Assembly: GCA_946061515.1 (NCBI GenBank)
Contig: CAMGRL010000003.1
Span: forward strand, 33,175-97,174
Reading direction: 5' to 3'
Origin: an uncultured Clostridia bacterium
Lineage (GTDB): Bacteria > Bacillota > Clostridia > Oscillospirales > Oscillospiraceae
Length of the DNA: 64,000 nucleotides
Each line of letters starts with the position of its first letter. The stretch's first letter is position 1. The notes beneath the pieces are model-generated. The model saw only the letters and a list, made by a program, of their open reading frames with translations. It was not told the DNA's origin and did no database searches. Shown here piece after piece: positions 1-7,842 of this stretch. The translations under genes were made by a program, and so were the position numbers.

Positions 1-1
1 C

Positions 2-1195
2 ACGGCGGAGGGCTCCACCATCCTCCTGGCCACCACAAGCGAGTACGGGCTGGACTACCGGATCCAGGAGGCGATCCGCCAGTGGAATTTGGAGAACCCC
101 CAGTATCCTATTGAAGTGGTGAACTACTCCGTATACAGCGACGGCACGGATAATCGCGCCGCCCAGATGAAGCTGACGGCGGATATCCTCTCCGGGAAGA
201 TTCCGGATATTTATGATTTCTCCATGGCCTCGGTGGACACTATACCCTCGGCGGCGCAATACGCCCGGCGGGGACTGCTGGAGGACCTGTATCCCTACAT
301 TGACAATGACCCTGAGCTGTCACGGGGAGACTTTTTCTCTGGAATATTGCAGTCTCTTGAAATAAACGGCGGACTTTATGAGCTGGTGCCGGAATACTCC
401 CTGCTCACCACCTTCGCCTCGTCAAAAGCCGTTGGAGCGGAGGAAAACTGGACCTATAAGGGCCTGAACGCCATTGTGGAGCAGAGCGGCTACTTTGAAT
501 CCATTTTTGATGAGCGCAATGACAGAATGTTCCTGTTGGGAAATATCATCGACGCCTCCGGCAAAAAGCTGATCGACTGGTCGGCGGGGGAGTGCCATTT
601 TGATTCAGAATATTTCAAGGATCTGCTGGAGACCATGAAAAAAATGCCCGAATACGGCGTTCACAAGGACTACACCTCATACATCAAGGAAATCCAGGAG
701 AGCAAGGGCCTGCTGTATTACATGAACATGCGGGATATCTGGATGGTCAGCACCGCGCCCGGGGCTTTCGGGGAGAGCTATTGCCTGCCCGGTCTGCCGG
801 AGGTAGGCAGCGTGATTTACCCCTTATGCAGCTTCGGCATTTCTGCCTGGTCAGAGAACAAGGAACAGTGCTGGGAATTTCTCCGGCAGTTTTTGACAAA
901 GGAATATAACGGTCAGTTCTATTTGTCGCCGCGCATTGACGGAATGCAGGCGCAGTATGACAGAGCATGGCAAAATGTCGAAGACGTTGCCGATGCCCAT
1001 CCTTACGGCCAAGCCGCAATGCAGCAGATCCTGGACATTTTGGACAGTGTGGACACCGCCGCAAGGCATGACGCCCAGATCTGGCAGATCGTCTGCTCGG
1101 AAGTGGGCGCGTATTTTGCCGGGCAACGAAGCCTTGAAGATACGGTGGACCTGATCCAGTCCCGCGCCAGCATCTACATGGCCGAGCAGAGCTGA
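2..1195 (+). CDS. Extracellular solute-binding-like protein, 5' end outside window
   Basis: The reading frame is open from the window edge to TGA at 1193-1195, so the gene starts upstream and only about 397 residues are visible. The visible part resembles family 1 solute-binding proteins of ABC transporters. It is clearly paralogous to the C-terminal half of the lipoprotein at 15082-17220: both share an 'NGGLYEL/DGGLYEL' segment, a 'DW.(A/S)G.C.FDS' segment and an end reading 'LIQSRA.IY.AE'. By analogy the missing part may hold a lipoprotein signal and a propeller-like domain. A TTG at 89 could be read as a start, but coding sequence clearly continues upstream of it. No permease or ATPase gene follows, so a role in ligand sensing is as likely as transport. 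Confidence 0.75.
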   Translation, partial: TAEGSTILLATTSEYGLDYRIQEAIRQWNLENPQYPIEVVNYSVYSDGTDNRAAQMKLTADILSGKIPDIYDFSMASVDTIPSAAQYARRGLLEDLYPYIDNDPELSRGDFFSGILQSLEINGGLYELVPEYSLLTTFASSKAVGAEENWTYKGLNAIVEQSGYFESIFDERNDRMFLLGNIIDASGKKLIDWSAGECHFDSEYFKDLLETMKKMPEYGVHKDYTSYIKEIQESKGLLYYMNMRDIWMVSTAPGAFGESYCLPGLPEVGSVIYPLCSFGISAWSENKEQCWEFLRQFLTKEYNGQFYLSPRIDGMQAQYDRAWQNVEDVADAHPYGQAAMQQILDILDSVDTAARHDAQIWQIVCSEVGAYFAGQRSLEDTVDLIQSRASIYMAEQS

Positions 1196-1343
1196 AAAAC
1201 GGACACATTGTCATCGAAAAACCACCTATAATCAGCGGGGCTCTCCCAATATAATAAAAGCATAAAGAGGCCGGGACGGGGCCGGAAGGGGAGCAGCTCC
1301 TGCAGTTCTTCATCCCGCCCCGGGGATATGGGAGGAAACAGAC

Positions 1344-1634
1344 ATGGAAAACTTTTTTGCTTTTGCCAAAGCGGCGCTGCCCTGGGTGGCGGTGGGCCTG
1401 CTTCTTGCGGTGTTCTGCGCCAGAGGGGCGGGAAAGAAAAAGAGCGGGAAAGAGGAAAAGCCTGAAAATTACGGCACGGAGGGCATGTGCCTGGGCATGT
1501 GCTTCGGCACCGCTATCGGCACCGCCCTGGGGAACAACACGGGTCTGGGCATCTCCCTGGGAATGCTGATCGGCCTGGCCATCGGCAGCGCCATAGAAAA
1601 GAAAGCGCGGGACGACAGCGATGACCAAAAGTAA
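1344..1634 (+). CDS. Small glycine-zipper membrane protein
   Basis: This 96-residue protein starts at an ATG with a good GGAGG site 8 bases upstream. It has one hydrophobic segment at about residues 11-25, a Lys/Glu-rich linker, and a C-terminal segment (about 47-83) rich in Gly and small residues with G..G spacing, typical of glycine-zipper membrane helices. The family is not recognised. It overlaps the next gene by 14 bases, so the two are probably co-translated and membrane-bound together. Confidence 0.6.
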   Translation: MENFFAFAKAALPWVAVGLLLAVFCARGAGKKKSGKEEKPENYGTEGMCLGMCFGTAIGTALGNNTGLGISLGMLIGLAIGSAIEKKARDDSDDQK

Positions 1635-2016
1635 AGCGGTGATGCTCTTTGGCCTTCCGGTGCTGCTGGTGGCGGGTTATGCCCTGTATCTGCTGCTGCT
1701 TATGCAGCCGGGCTTCAACGGCAGCCGGGTGAAAAATCCGGACGCCTATCTGCTGGACATCAAGACAATGAACGGCACGGACCAGCACAGTCTGGCGCTG
1801 CAGCAGGGCGACCGCCTGCAGATCCGCTTTGAAACGGAGAAAGGTACCCTGACCATGGCCATCACCGGGCCGGACGGGACGGAGCTATACAGCGGTAACG
1901 GGAGAGAGACCACGGATTTTCGCCTGAACATCCCGGAAAGCGGCGTCTATACCATCACCGTCCAGGCCCAGAGGGCAAAGGGGATCATTCAGATTCAGAA
2001 TATGGGGGCGGCGTAA
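1621..2016 (+). CDS. Membrane-anchored beta-sandwich protein of unknown function
   Basis: This 131-residue protein has an N-terminal hydrophobic anchor (about residues 8-28) and then an extracytoplasmic domain. The pattern of that domain (GDRLQIRFE, GPDGTELYSG, FRLNIPESGVYTITV) resembles the pre-peptidase C-terminal or CARDB-like beta-sandwich found in many exported Firmicutes proteins. The start overlaps the glycine-zipper gene in a different frame, suggesting translational coupling. No catalytic motif is visible. Confidence 0.6.
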   Translation: MTKSKAVMLFGLPVLLVAGYALYLLLLMQPGFNGSRVKNPDAYLLDIKTMNGTDQHSLALQQGDRLQIRFETEKGTLTMAITGPDGTELYSGNGRETTDFRLNIPESGVYTITVQAQRAKGIIQIQNMGAA

Positions 2017-2166
2017 ATGAAACGGGCCTTGAAAATTATTCTCGGGGCCGCCGGACTGCTGGCCTATGAGCTGCTGCTGGACGGCTCTGGTGTGGGAATG
2101 AAAGCGCGCTGGGCGAAGGTCAAAGCCTGGGCCGGGCCTGGAGCACCGAGGTCGGCTCATCCCTGA
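2017..2166 (+). CDS. Possible 49-residue membrane peptide, probably truncated
   Basis: An ATG follows directly on the stop codon of the preceding gene and opens a 49-codon frame with one hydrophobic N-terminal helix. The frame then runs out of frame into the remnant of an acetyltransferase gene and stops at 2164-2166. This may be the 5' end of a real membrane-protein gene cut by a deletion that joined it to the acetyltransferase fragment. It could also be chance. Confidence 0.3.
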   Translation: MKRALKIILGAAGLLAYELLLDGSGVGMKARWAKVKAWAGPGAPRSAHP

Positions 2167-2276
2167 CCGCGGTCCGGTTTTACCGGAAAATGGGCTATGA
2201 ATACAAAAACGGCGTCGCGGAGGCCGACGCAGACGGCACGGTCAGATTGGAAAAATGGAACGGGCGGAGAACATAG
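2136..2276 (+). pseudogene. 3' fragment of a GNAT acetyltransferase gene
   Basis: In the frame starting at 2136 the translation contains 'SLTAVRFYRKMGYEYKNG' followed by 'DGTVRLEKW' and a stop at 2274-2276. This is the characteristic C-terminal strand-helix of Firmicutes GNAT N-acetyltransferases, normally about 150-170 residues long. No start, Shine-Dalgarno site or acetyl-CoA motif remains upstream in this frame, so only the last quarter of the gene survives. Confidence 0.6.
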
Positions 2277-2359
2277 AATTGACGAGAGGAAAAACGCATG
2301 GTATGCTGAAAAAGGCGGGAATTTTCCAGGCATAGTACCTGCCAAAAAGGAGAAGACCT

Positions 2360-3625
2360 ATGGAAAGCTTTGTAATCAGTGTTTCTCTCGGAACCGGATG
2401 TTACAGACATATTCAAATCAGCGCCAATGCTACCCTGTATCAGCTTCATAAGGCAATTTTGAACGCCTTTGATTTTGATGACGATCATCAGCACGCCTTT
2501 TTCATGGATAACCGTGTCTGGAGTCCCGTGGATGTCTATTTTTCATCCAAGGAGAAGGCCCGCGACCGCCTGACAAAGAAATATACATTGAAACAGATCG
2601 CTCTGGCCAAGGACCGGAAGTTCAAATATCTCTTTGATTTTGGCGATGAATGGGTATTTCAGTGCAGAGTGCTGCGGGAAATGGAAGAACGTACCGCAGT
2701 TCCCAGCGTGATACGCAGCGTAGGCGAAGCCCCGGAACAGTACCCGGACTATGACGATGAGGAGGATGAAGGCCCCTTCGACTGCTTGTCCCCGGAGGAA
2801 ATGGAACAGCTGTACAGTCAGGTCCCTTTGCGGCGTGATGTTATCCGGAATATCCGGCAATATATGAGCGCGGCGGCGAATCTGTACGGCTTGCTCCCCA
2901 TGGACGAGCTGTACGCGCTGTACAACCGTCAGAACCCTGTTGTAGAAGAGCGGCAGTTCCTTATGGCGGCTGCGGCAATCGATTTTGACAGCAATGATTT
3001 TTCCGTTATTGACAGCGCGAATGCCCACTTTTCGGAGGAGCACCCGCTCAACAGCTGCGAGCTTGCGGCAGATTACCTGTTTATTGAAGACCCCGAAGGG
3101 GAAATTCGTGAATTGCGCCGGGCGCAGAAAGGGAAGCCCCTGAAGATCCTTCCCAAGGAAGAATTTCTCCGCTACGCGGACAGCACATATTTCCCGGAGA
3201 CGCCCCAGCGAAAAGCAATGATCGCTTTTCTGCGTCCTCTCTCCTCCGGATTGCCGTTAAGCGCGGCGGAATACTGTGGCTGTATTCAAAGCGTCATTGT
3301 TATTGACGCGCCGATTCAGGAGATCCTGACGCTCATGATCGATGAGGGACTGACAAGGAAAAAACAGTGGGATCTGGCGAAGTTTGCCGCCCTGTTTCAA
3401 GAACTGAACAACAATACACACAAACATGCCAACAGAGGCTATACGCCGGACGAACTGTTTCGTATGAGGGAGCAGGGGTGGGCAGCAAGGAAAGTACCAG
3501 CCGGGCAGTTGACCTTGTTTGAAGATATCCGCGCCCCGCAGACATGTGCAGGTGCACCCAAGGGAGACGCACCTTGCCCCTGCGGCAGCGGAAAAAAATA
3601 TAAAAACTGCTGCGGAAAAAGGTAG
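2360..3625 (+). CDS. PRiA4b ORF-3-like protein with C-terminal SEC-C zinc motif
   Basis: This 421-residue cytoplasmic protein begins at an ATG with an AGGAG site. Residues of about 1-125 match the plasmid pRiA4b ORF-3-like domain (start with 'LHKAILNAFDFDDDHQHAFF', later 'FDFGDEWVF'), a small domain of unknown function often linked to mobile DNA. An acidic stretch (about 129-140) follows, then a helical middle region. The last 20 residues form a SEC-C/SWIM-like zinc motif, CPCGSGKKYKNCC. This domain order recurs in Firmicutes, but no biochemical role is established. The gene appears to be monocistronic. Confidence 0.75.
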   Translation: MESFVISVSLGTGCYRHIQISANATLYQLHKAILNAFDFDDDHQHAFFMDNRVWSPVDVYFSSKEKARDRLTKKYTLKQIALAKDRKFKYLFDFGDEWVFQCRVLREMEERTAVPSVIRSVGEAPEQYPDYDDEEDEGPFDCLSPEEMEQLYSQVPLRRDVIRNIRQYMSAAANLYGLLPMDELYALYNRQNPVVEERQFLMAAAAIDFDSNDFSVIDSANAHFSEEHPLNSCELAADYLFIEDPEGEIRELRRAQKGKPLKILPKEEFLRYADSTYFPETPQRKAMIAFLRPLSSGLPLSAAEYCGCIQSVIVIDAPIQEILTLMIDEGLTRKKQWDLAKFAALFQELNNNTHKHANRGYTPDELFRMREQGWAARKVPAGQLTLFEDIRAPQTCAGAPKGDAPCPCGSGKKYKNCCGKR

Positions 3626-3720
3626 TACTCTCCGGGAAATGCTGTACGCTGCCGGAGGTTTTGCCTGCAAAGCAAAGCGCCGGGATAAGCAGAAAGACTT
3701 ATCCCGGCGCTTTGCTTTAA

Positions 3721-4560
3721 TTACTTTTTGAAAAAGGCCACGGCGATGGCCCCGGGGCCGGCATGGGTGCCGATGACGCTGCCGATGGTGGTGAAGCGGA
3801 CCTCATCCAGTCCCTCTTCCCAGAGTCGTCTGCTGTCCTCAATGTATTTGCGCAGCAGCAGGTCGGACAGACCGGTGTAGCCCAGCAGCACCGGCGCGGA
3901 GAAATCCACGCCGCCGGCCTTTTCGATCTCCTGCTCCAGCAGGTTGTTGCCCATTTTGGAGCCCCGGGCTTTTCCCAGCACCAGGATCTCCCCGTCGGAG
4001 ACCGCGATGACCGGCTTGATGTTCAAAACCGCGCCCGCAAAGGCCACGGTCTTGGAGATGCGGCCGCCCCGCTTCAGGTACTCCAGGGTGTCCAGCAGGG
4101 CCACGGTCAAAATCCGTTTTTTCTCCTCTTCCAGCCGTGCGGCGATCTCTTTGGCCTCCAGACCCTCGTCCAGATACCGCAGCGCAAGCTCGGTCAGAAC
4201 GGCCGCGCCGATGGTGGCGCTGGCGCTGTCCACCACATAGATGTTTTCAAAGTCCGTGGCGGCGATCACGGCGCTCTGATAGGTGCCGGACAGCTTTGCG
4301 GACAGGGTGATCACCACGGCGCTGTCCCCGGCTGCCCGCACTTTTTCATACTCGGCCATAAAGGCCGCGGGCGTGGCCTGGCTGGTGGTGGGGTGTACGT
4401 CGGTCTCCACCAGCTTTTCATAAAAGCTCTTGTGGTCAATGGTCACGCCGTCAATGTACTCCTCGTCCCCGAAGTGGACGGTGAGGGGGACCACGCTGAC
4501 CCGGCCCTTGACTTCCGGCATCAGATCGGTGGTGGAATCGACGATAATTCTTGTGTTCAT
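3721..4560 (-). CDS. DegV family fatty-acid-binding protein
   Basis: DegV proteins bind a fatty acyl chain and act as the FakB subunit that presents exogenous fatty acids to the kinase FakA. The 279-residue protein has the family start (IIVDSTTDL), the TSQATPA loop, and a C-terminal G...HAGPGAIAV motif that contacts the lipid head group. The ATG at 4560 is preferred over one at 4569, because the AGAAAGGA site lies 9 bases upstream of the former and directly abuts the latter. It sits just downstream of a marR gene in the same orientation, which suggests fatty-acid-responsive control. Confidence 0.88.
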   Translation of the reverse strand: MNTRIIVDSTTDLMPEVKGRVSVVPLTVHFGDEEYIDGVTIDHKSFYEKLVETDVHPTTSQATPAAFMAEYEKVRAAGDSAVVITLSAKLSGTYQSAVIAATDFENIYVVDSASATIGAAVLTELALRYLDEGLEAKEIAARLEEEKKRILTVALLDTLEYLKRGGRISKTVAFAGAVLNIKPVIAVSDGEILVLGKARGSKMGNNLLEQEIEKAGGVDFSAPVLLGYTGLSDLLLRKYIEDSRRLWEEGLDEVRFTTIGSVIGTHAGPGAIAVAFFKK

Positions 4561-4561
4561 A

Positions 4562-5032
4562 TTAAACATTCCTTTCTGCGGTCTGGATGCCGATGCTGGT
4601 TCTGGCCAGGGCGTCCAGACTGTCGCTGATGATGGTCAGACTGCGGTAAAAGGCCAGCCGCTCCTCCTCCGTCAGCCCGGTGCTGACTTCTTCCAGCACC
4701 CAGTTGATTTTGGCGGCGATCAGCCCGGCGATCTGCTCCCCCTTTTCCGTCAGGACCAGGGGGCTTTTGTAGCGCTTGGCGGTTTTGGACTGGCAGCAGA
4801 GATAGCCCTCGCGCTCCAGAAATTCCAGCGCCCGGGAGATGGTGGCCTTGTCCTCCTCGCAGCATTCGCACAGGTCTGTGGCGGTAAGCCCCTTGCCGGT
4901 GTACAGATAGTACAGGCAGGAGACGTGGGCGCTGCGCAGGCCGTATTCCGCCATCTCCTGGTTTTTGATCTTGCGGATATTGCGGCTGATCCGGTTGATC
5001 AGCACAGTGAAGGTTTCAAAGCGATTTTCCAT
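4562..5032 (-). CDS. MarR family transcriptional regulator
   Basis: This is a winged-helix repressor of 156 residues. Residues of about 40-105 carry the MarR core (GLTATDLCECCEEDKATISRAL, then the wing 'KRYKSPLVLTEKGE'). The ATG at 5032 follows AAGGAG with 8-base spacing. The open frame extends 22 codons upstream without another site, and that extension crosses the promoter, so it is not used. It ends 2 bases before the DegV gene. Two perfect palindromes over and just downstream of its promoter point to autoregulation of the pair. Confidence 0.87.
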   Translation of the reverse strand: MENRFETFTVLINRISRNIRKIKNQEMAEYGLRSAHVSCLYYLYTGKGLTATDLCECCEEDKATISRALEFLEREGYLCCQSKTAKRYKSPLVLTEKGEQIAGLIAAKINWVLEEVSTGLTEEERLAFYRSLTIISDSLDALARTSIGIQTAERNV

Positions 5033-5043
5033 GGCTGCTCTCC

Positions 5044-5105
5044 TTGTTGAAGTCTCAACAACTGGAAATATAACAGGTTCTTGTTGAAATATCAACAAGA
5101 ACCTG
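5044..5105 (-). promoter_or_regulatory. Promoter of marR-degV with two palindromic operators
   Basis: On the minus strand a TTGATA -35 (5090-5095) and a TATATT -10 (5067-5072) are separated by exactly 17 bases. A perfect 14-base inverted repeat (5074-5087 and 5092-5105) with core TTGTTGA-N4-TCAACAA covers the -35 and spacer. A second copy of the same core (5044-5050 and 5055-5061) lies over the expected transcription start. The centres are 37 bases apart. This layout fits repression by the adjacent MarR protein. Confidence 0.75.
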
Positions 5106-5128
5106 AAAAAGGTGCCCGGGCGGAATGA

Positions 5129-5716
5129 TTATGTTTTTCTTTTATTTGCGAATCTTGCCTTTCGATTTTCTATATCCTGACGATACTTTCTGATCCGGGC
5201 ATGTTCCTCTCTGCACCACAGACGGTCAATGAGTATCAGCGCAAGGAGTTCAAGCCCGATGCTAACGTACAGCCCCAGAAAGTATTCCTGCCGCTTTTTC
5301 TCCCATGCGGCAACGGAAAGCGAAAGATCCAGAAAGGTGTTTTGCTCATTGTAAAGCGCCGCAATATGCCTCCCACCGGCATTCTTGTCCTGAGAAACCA
5401 GAGAATAGCGCTCCCCGGGAACCAGATTCTCTTTCAGCTCCTCAGCAGACAGCAGGTTCGTCTGGATCACATATTTTCCGCCGTCTTCCCCGTTGAGCAC
5501 ATAGGATCTCCAGCGTTGAAGCCCCACACTCTCGTAAGAAATATGGGAGAAAACAACTTCTGTGTCCTTCCAATCATCGGGGGTGCCCAGAACGTATATC
5601 CCTAACAGCCAGATCAGAGCAAACAGGATGAGAGGAAAAGTGAGCACACATTTCCAGAATATGTTCTCTCTGACCGACCGGATATCTTTCTTTTTGTTTT
5701 TTATATAGCCATCCAT
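5129..5716 (-). CDS. Two-helix membrane protein of unknown function
   Basis: This 195-residue protein has transmembrane segments at about residues 20-42 and near 145-170, with a roughly 100-residue domain between them that is probably extracytoplasmic. The ATG at 5716 is chosen because AGAGGA precedes it by 7-8 bases. An in-frame ATG at 5737 has no ribosome site. No family is recognised. It lies downstream of the small Cys-containing gene at 5769-6059 in the same orientation, with a 52-base gap. Confidence 0.6.
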   Translation of the reverse strand: MDGYIKNKKKDIRSVRENIFWKCVLTFPLILFALIWLLGIYVLGTPDDWKDTEVVFSHISYESVGLQRWRSYVLNGEDGGKYVIQTNLLSAEELKENLVPGERYSLVSQDKNAGGRHIAALYNEQNTFLDLSLSVAAWEKKRQEYFLGLYVSIGLELLALILIDRLWCREEHARIRKYRQDIENRKARFANKRKT

Positions 5717-5768
5717 ATGGGCATCCTCTGTTTTCATTTGGTTATATGTGCGCCATGGTATCTCCTCA

Positions 5769-6059
5769 TTATTCCGGCACCTGCTCACGCACTGTCCAGC
5801 CAAACATCGCTTTAAAATCTTCATAGCACGCCGGACAGATCCAGAAAGCGCTGCGGTTGTTTTGGGGGCTTGTACAATAGCCTTCCTGCAAGCACCCATC
5901 CAGACGGGCAAATTTTTCCCAACAGAATACGCAGTGCTCATGATCCCACTGTTCGGAAAGCGGCCGGAAAGGGATGTGATACAGCAGGATGTTTTTTAAT
6001 TTTTCTTCATTGCCCTGCACAGGCCCGGCAACCAAACGCCAATCGTCCTTTTCGATCAT
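5769..6059 (-). CDS. Small protein with three Cys pairs, unknown function
   Basis: This 96-residue soluble protein has cysteines arranged as HEHCVFCWEKF, then C...YC, then ICPACYEDF. The first and last CxxC pairs could bind zinc. The ATG follows an AAAGG site with 8-base spacing. An extended -10 (TGGTATATT) and a terminator-like GCCAGAGGC motif lie just upstream at 6095-6135. The protein resembles small unannotated proteins of gut Firmicutes, but no function is known to me. Confidence 0.6.
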   Translation of the reverse strand: MIEKDDWRLVAGPVQGNEEKLKNILLYHIPFRPLSEQWDHEHCVFCWEKFARLDGCLQEGYCTSPQNNRSAFWICPACYEDFKAMFGWTVREQVPE

Positions 6060-6094
6060 AACAGCCGCCTTTCTTGTTTTACTGTTTTTAATAT

Positions 6095-6135
6095 ACCATA
6101 AACACAGAAAAATGCCAGAGGCTTTTCACCGCAGC
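6095..6135. promoter_or_regulatory. Boundary motif shared with the cassette region (terminator/promoter)
   Basis: About 35 bases here (TATACCATAAACACAGAAAA, then GCCAGAGGC) closely match 11753-11789, where the same motif lies between two cassettes of the spoIVB-fragment array. Read on the minus strand it gives a stem-like sequence, a T-rich run and an extended -10 upstream of the 96-residue protein. No spoIVB fragment is attached to this copy. Confidence 0.45.
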
Positions 6136-6253
6136 GGGAAAACAGACGAAACTTGCCGTCGCATTTCTGATAGCTGAATTGTATAATATTACCGTTATAT
6201 GTACTGCTGCACAGAACCGGGAGCAAAAACAAGAGAGAACAAGAGGAGAGAGA

Positions 6254-7144
6254 ATGCATTGGTTTTTGTTATTGGTGATCACTGCCGCGACACAGGCTTT
6301 TTCAAGAGGCTTGTGGGAGTTTTTCGGCGTTCACATGGACGACTTGAATCATGCCCTTCCTGTTGGGGACATGTCATCCGTCCAATTCAAAGCAGGCGTG
6401 GCCGCGTTTCTGGTCTGCGCCCTTTTAACGGGAATTCTGACCCGCTATCATATCGACTATTCCTCAGAAAAGAAGGAAGTGCGGTATAAACATAAGCGGA
6501 GACTGATCGTCACCTATCTGGTCGTATCCGTGATCGGCTTTGTTATGGCGCTGTTCGGAAACGGACAGACGGAAAAGGGCTTTATGGCCGATCTTGTTGT
6601 TTTTGGACTTCCGAAATTTTTCCTGTGCGTCCTTATTCTCTTCCTTCTTGGTGCCTTGCTGTGCCTGGGGCCGGCTCTTTTTGCCCGTAAGCCCAAAAAA
6701 GAAACCATAGAATACCGCGCCGGGGCTGCAGAAGCCGGGGCCGGCAGGAAGCTCACCAGCATTCCAGACAGGGAACTGTTTCCCGATCTGTTTGCCGGGC
6801 CGGGCTACGCTGGTGATCTGTCTGCCGATTATATTATGCAGATCGAGCAGAAAAAACATGAGTTTTACGATTTCAATCAAAGCAGTTCATTTTCCTATGA
6901 CAGCAGTACGATTATTACCAATGACGGCGATTTGAAGGAAAAGCCCCACCGCCTATGGGCATTGATGGATCGCTGGCTGATCAGCCGCCTCTTGGGAAAA
7001 GGTGTGGTGGACAGTTTTCCGCCGGAAAACTATGTGATCGGCGAGCTGCATCAGACCACCACTTCCACGCGGAACTTCTATGACCCGGATATGGAGGATT
7101 ATCGCACGGACACAGACAGAGATGAATGGACAAGCAAGATTTGA
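6254..7144 (+). CDS. Membrane protein, N-terminal part of a split gene
   Basis: The ATG at 6254 follows AGGAGAG with good spacing. The 296 residues show about three or four transmembrane segments (near 3-17, 50-68, 88-107 and 122-145) and then a hydrophilic cytoplasmic region. Translation ends at TGA 7142-7144, yet the same frame continues open with sensible sequence for another 200 codons. The family is not recognised. I read this as the 5' part of one gene interrupted by a nonsense codon, though two separate genes cannot be excluded. Confidence 0.55.
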   Translation: MHWFLLLVITAATQAFSRGLWEFFGVHMDDLNHALPVGDMSSVQFKAGVAAFLVCALLTGILTRYHIDYSSEKKEVRYKHKRRLIVTYLVVSVIGFVMALFGNGQTEKGFMADLVVFGLPKFFLCVLILFLLGALLCLGPALFARKPKKETIEYRAGAAEAGAGRKLTSIPDRELFPDLFAGPGYAGDLSADYIMQIEQKKHEFYDFNQSSSFSYDSSTIITNDGDLKEKPHRLWALMDRWLISRLLGKGVVDSFPPENYVIGELHQTTTSTRNFYDPDMEDYRTDTDRDEWTSKI

Positions 7145-7162
7145 GTCGATTATTTCCACGAA

Positions 7163-7753
7163 ATGAAGCAGACCCTGGAGCTGCTGCCCAAGGAATTGGA
7201 GGATAACCGCGAATTGGACGACGGCTCCGGTATTTATCAGCTGATGCGTCCGGTCTACAGGGTGCTGCATCCCAGTACGGGAATAACCGTTCTGAAAACT
7301 CTTCGCTCCAGCGCAATTTGGCTGCTGATTTCTGCCGCTCTTGTCATAGGCATACAGCTGTGGAGAAATGCGCATGAAGCGGCCTCCCTGGGGATCTTGC
7401 TCTTTATCGTACAGGTTCCGCTCCTTCTTGTGGCTGTCGTGGCCCTCTTCATCTTCCTGAGCAATCTGAAAACCTATTTCTCCGTGGTCAAAGATCGGGC
7501 AAAGATGGGCGAATATCGCAAAATGGCAGATAAAAATATGCCCGTCATCTACCGACTGCTGCGCTATTTCCATCTGTGGGAAAACAGACGGGGGAGAAAT
7601 ATGAGGCTGTTACGCAAATGCAGCAATATTTTGACGCCTATTTCGACCGATATTATACTAAATAAGTTATATGATTATAATGAGCATCAGAATAAAGCAT
7701 TCGAGGTTTGTCCAGACAATATCAATATAGAAATGCTAAAAGGCAGCAAATAA
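7163..7753 (+). CDS. Membrane protein, C-terminal part of the split gene
   Basis: This frame is in phase with the preceding gene and starts 18 bases after its TGA. No Shine-Dalgarno site precedes the ATG, which argues that it is the detached 3' part. It has two hydrophobic segments (about residues 50-66 and 75-98). Near 7575-7600 the reading frame probably shifts: in the neighbouring frame the sequence continues as an ordinary amphipathic helix (EKYEAVTQMQQYFDAYFDRYY) to a TAA at 7663, whereas the frame given here becomes unusual and AT-rich. Confidence 0.4.
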   Translation: MKQTLELLPKELEDNRELDDGSGIYQLMRPVYRVLHPSTGITVLKTLRSSAIWLLISAALVIGIQLWRNAHEAASLGILLFIVQVPLLLVAVVALFIFLSNLKTYFSVVKDRAKMGEYRKMADKNMPVIYRLLRYFHLWENRRGRNMRLLRKCSNILTPISTDIILNKLYDYNEHQNKAFEVCPDNINIEMLKGSK

Positions 7754-7766
7754 GCTGCCTTTTAGC
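7735..7766. terminator. Perfect 13-bp hairpin, probably bidirectional terminator
   Basis: GCTAAAAGGCAGC (7735-7747) and its exact complement (7754-7766) flank a 6-base loop. T-rich arms make it usable from both strands. It serves the split gene on the plus strand and the DUF4304 cassette on the minus strand. Confidence 0.7.
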
Positions 7767-7783
7767 ATACTTTTCAGTTATTT

Positions 7784-7825
7784 TTCCGCATTGTCTCGTC
7801 GGATTATTCATCAAAACATGGGGCA
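7784..7825 (-). pseudogene. spoIVB 3'-end fragment, copy E (most degenerate)
   Basis: On the minus strand the translation reads HVLMNNPTR, matching [10 protein letters not shown] of the better copies. At the DNA level 'cgtcggattattcatc' and 'aaacatgggg' match the same stretch of the copies at 11807, 12748 and 13363. Only about 40 bases remain. It lies directly downstream of the DUF4304 gene and upstream of a terminator, the same order as the other copies. Confidence 0.5.
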
Positions 7826-7842
7826 GTAGATGATGCCCACAA

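Noticed and set aside
747..1628. Long minus-strand open frame (about 290 codons)
   Set aside because: It lies opposite two plus-strand genes with good ribosome sites, and its composition (Arg/Ser/Pro-rich) is typical of antisense shadow in GC-rich DNA.
7142..7144. TGA read as tryptophan or selenocysteine
   Set aside because: TGA ends many other genes in the window, and no structure resembling a selenocysteine insertion element was seen. A nonsense mutation is simpler.
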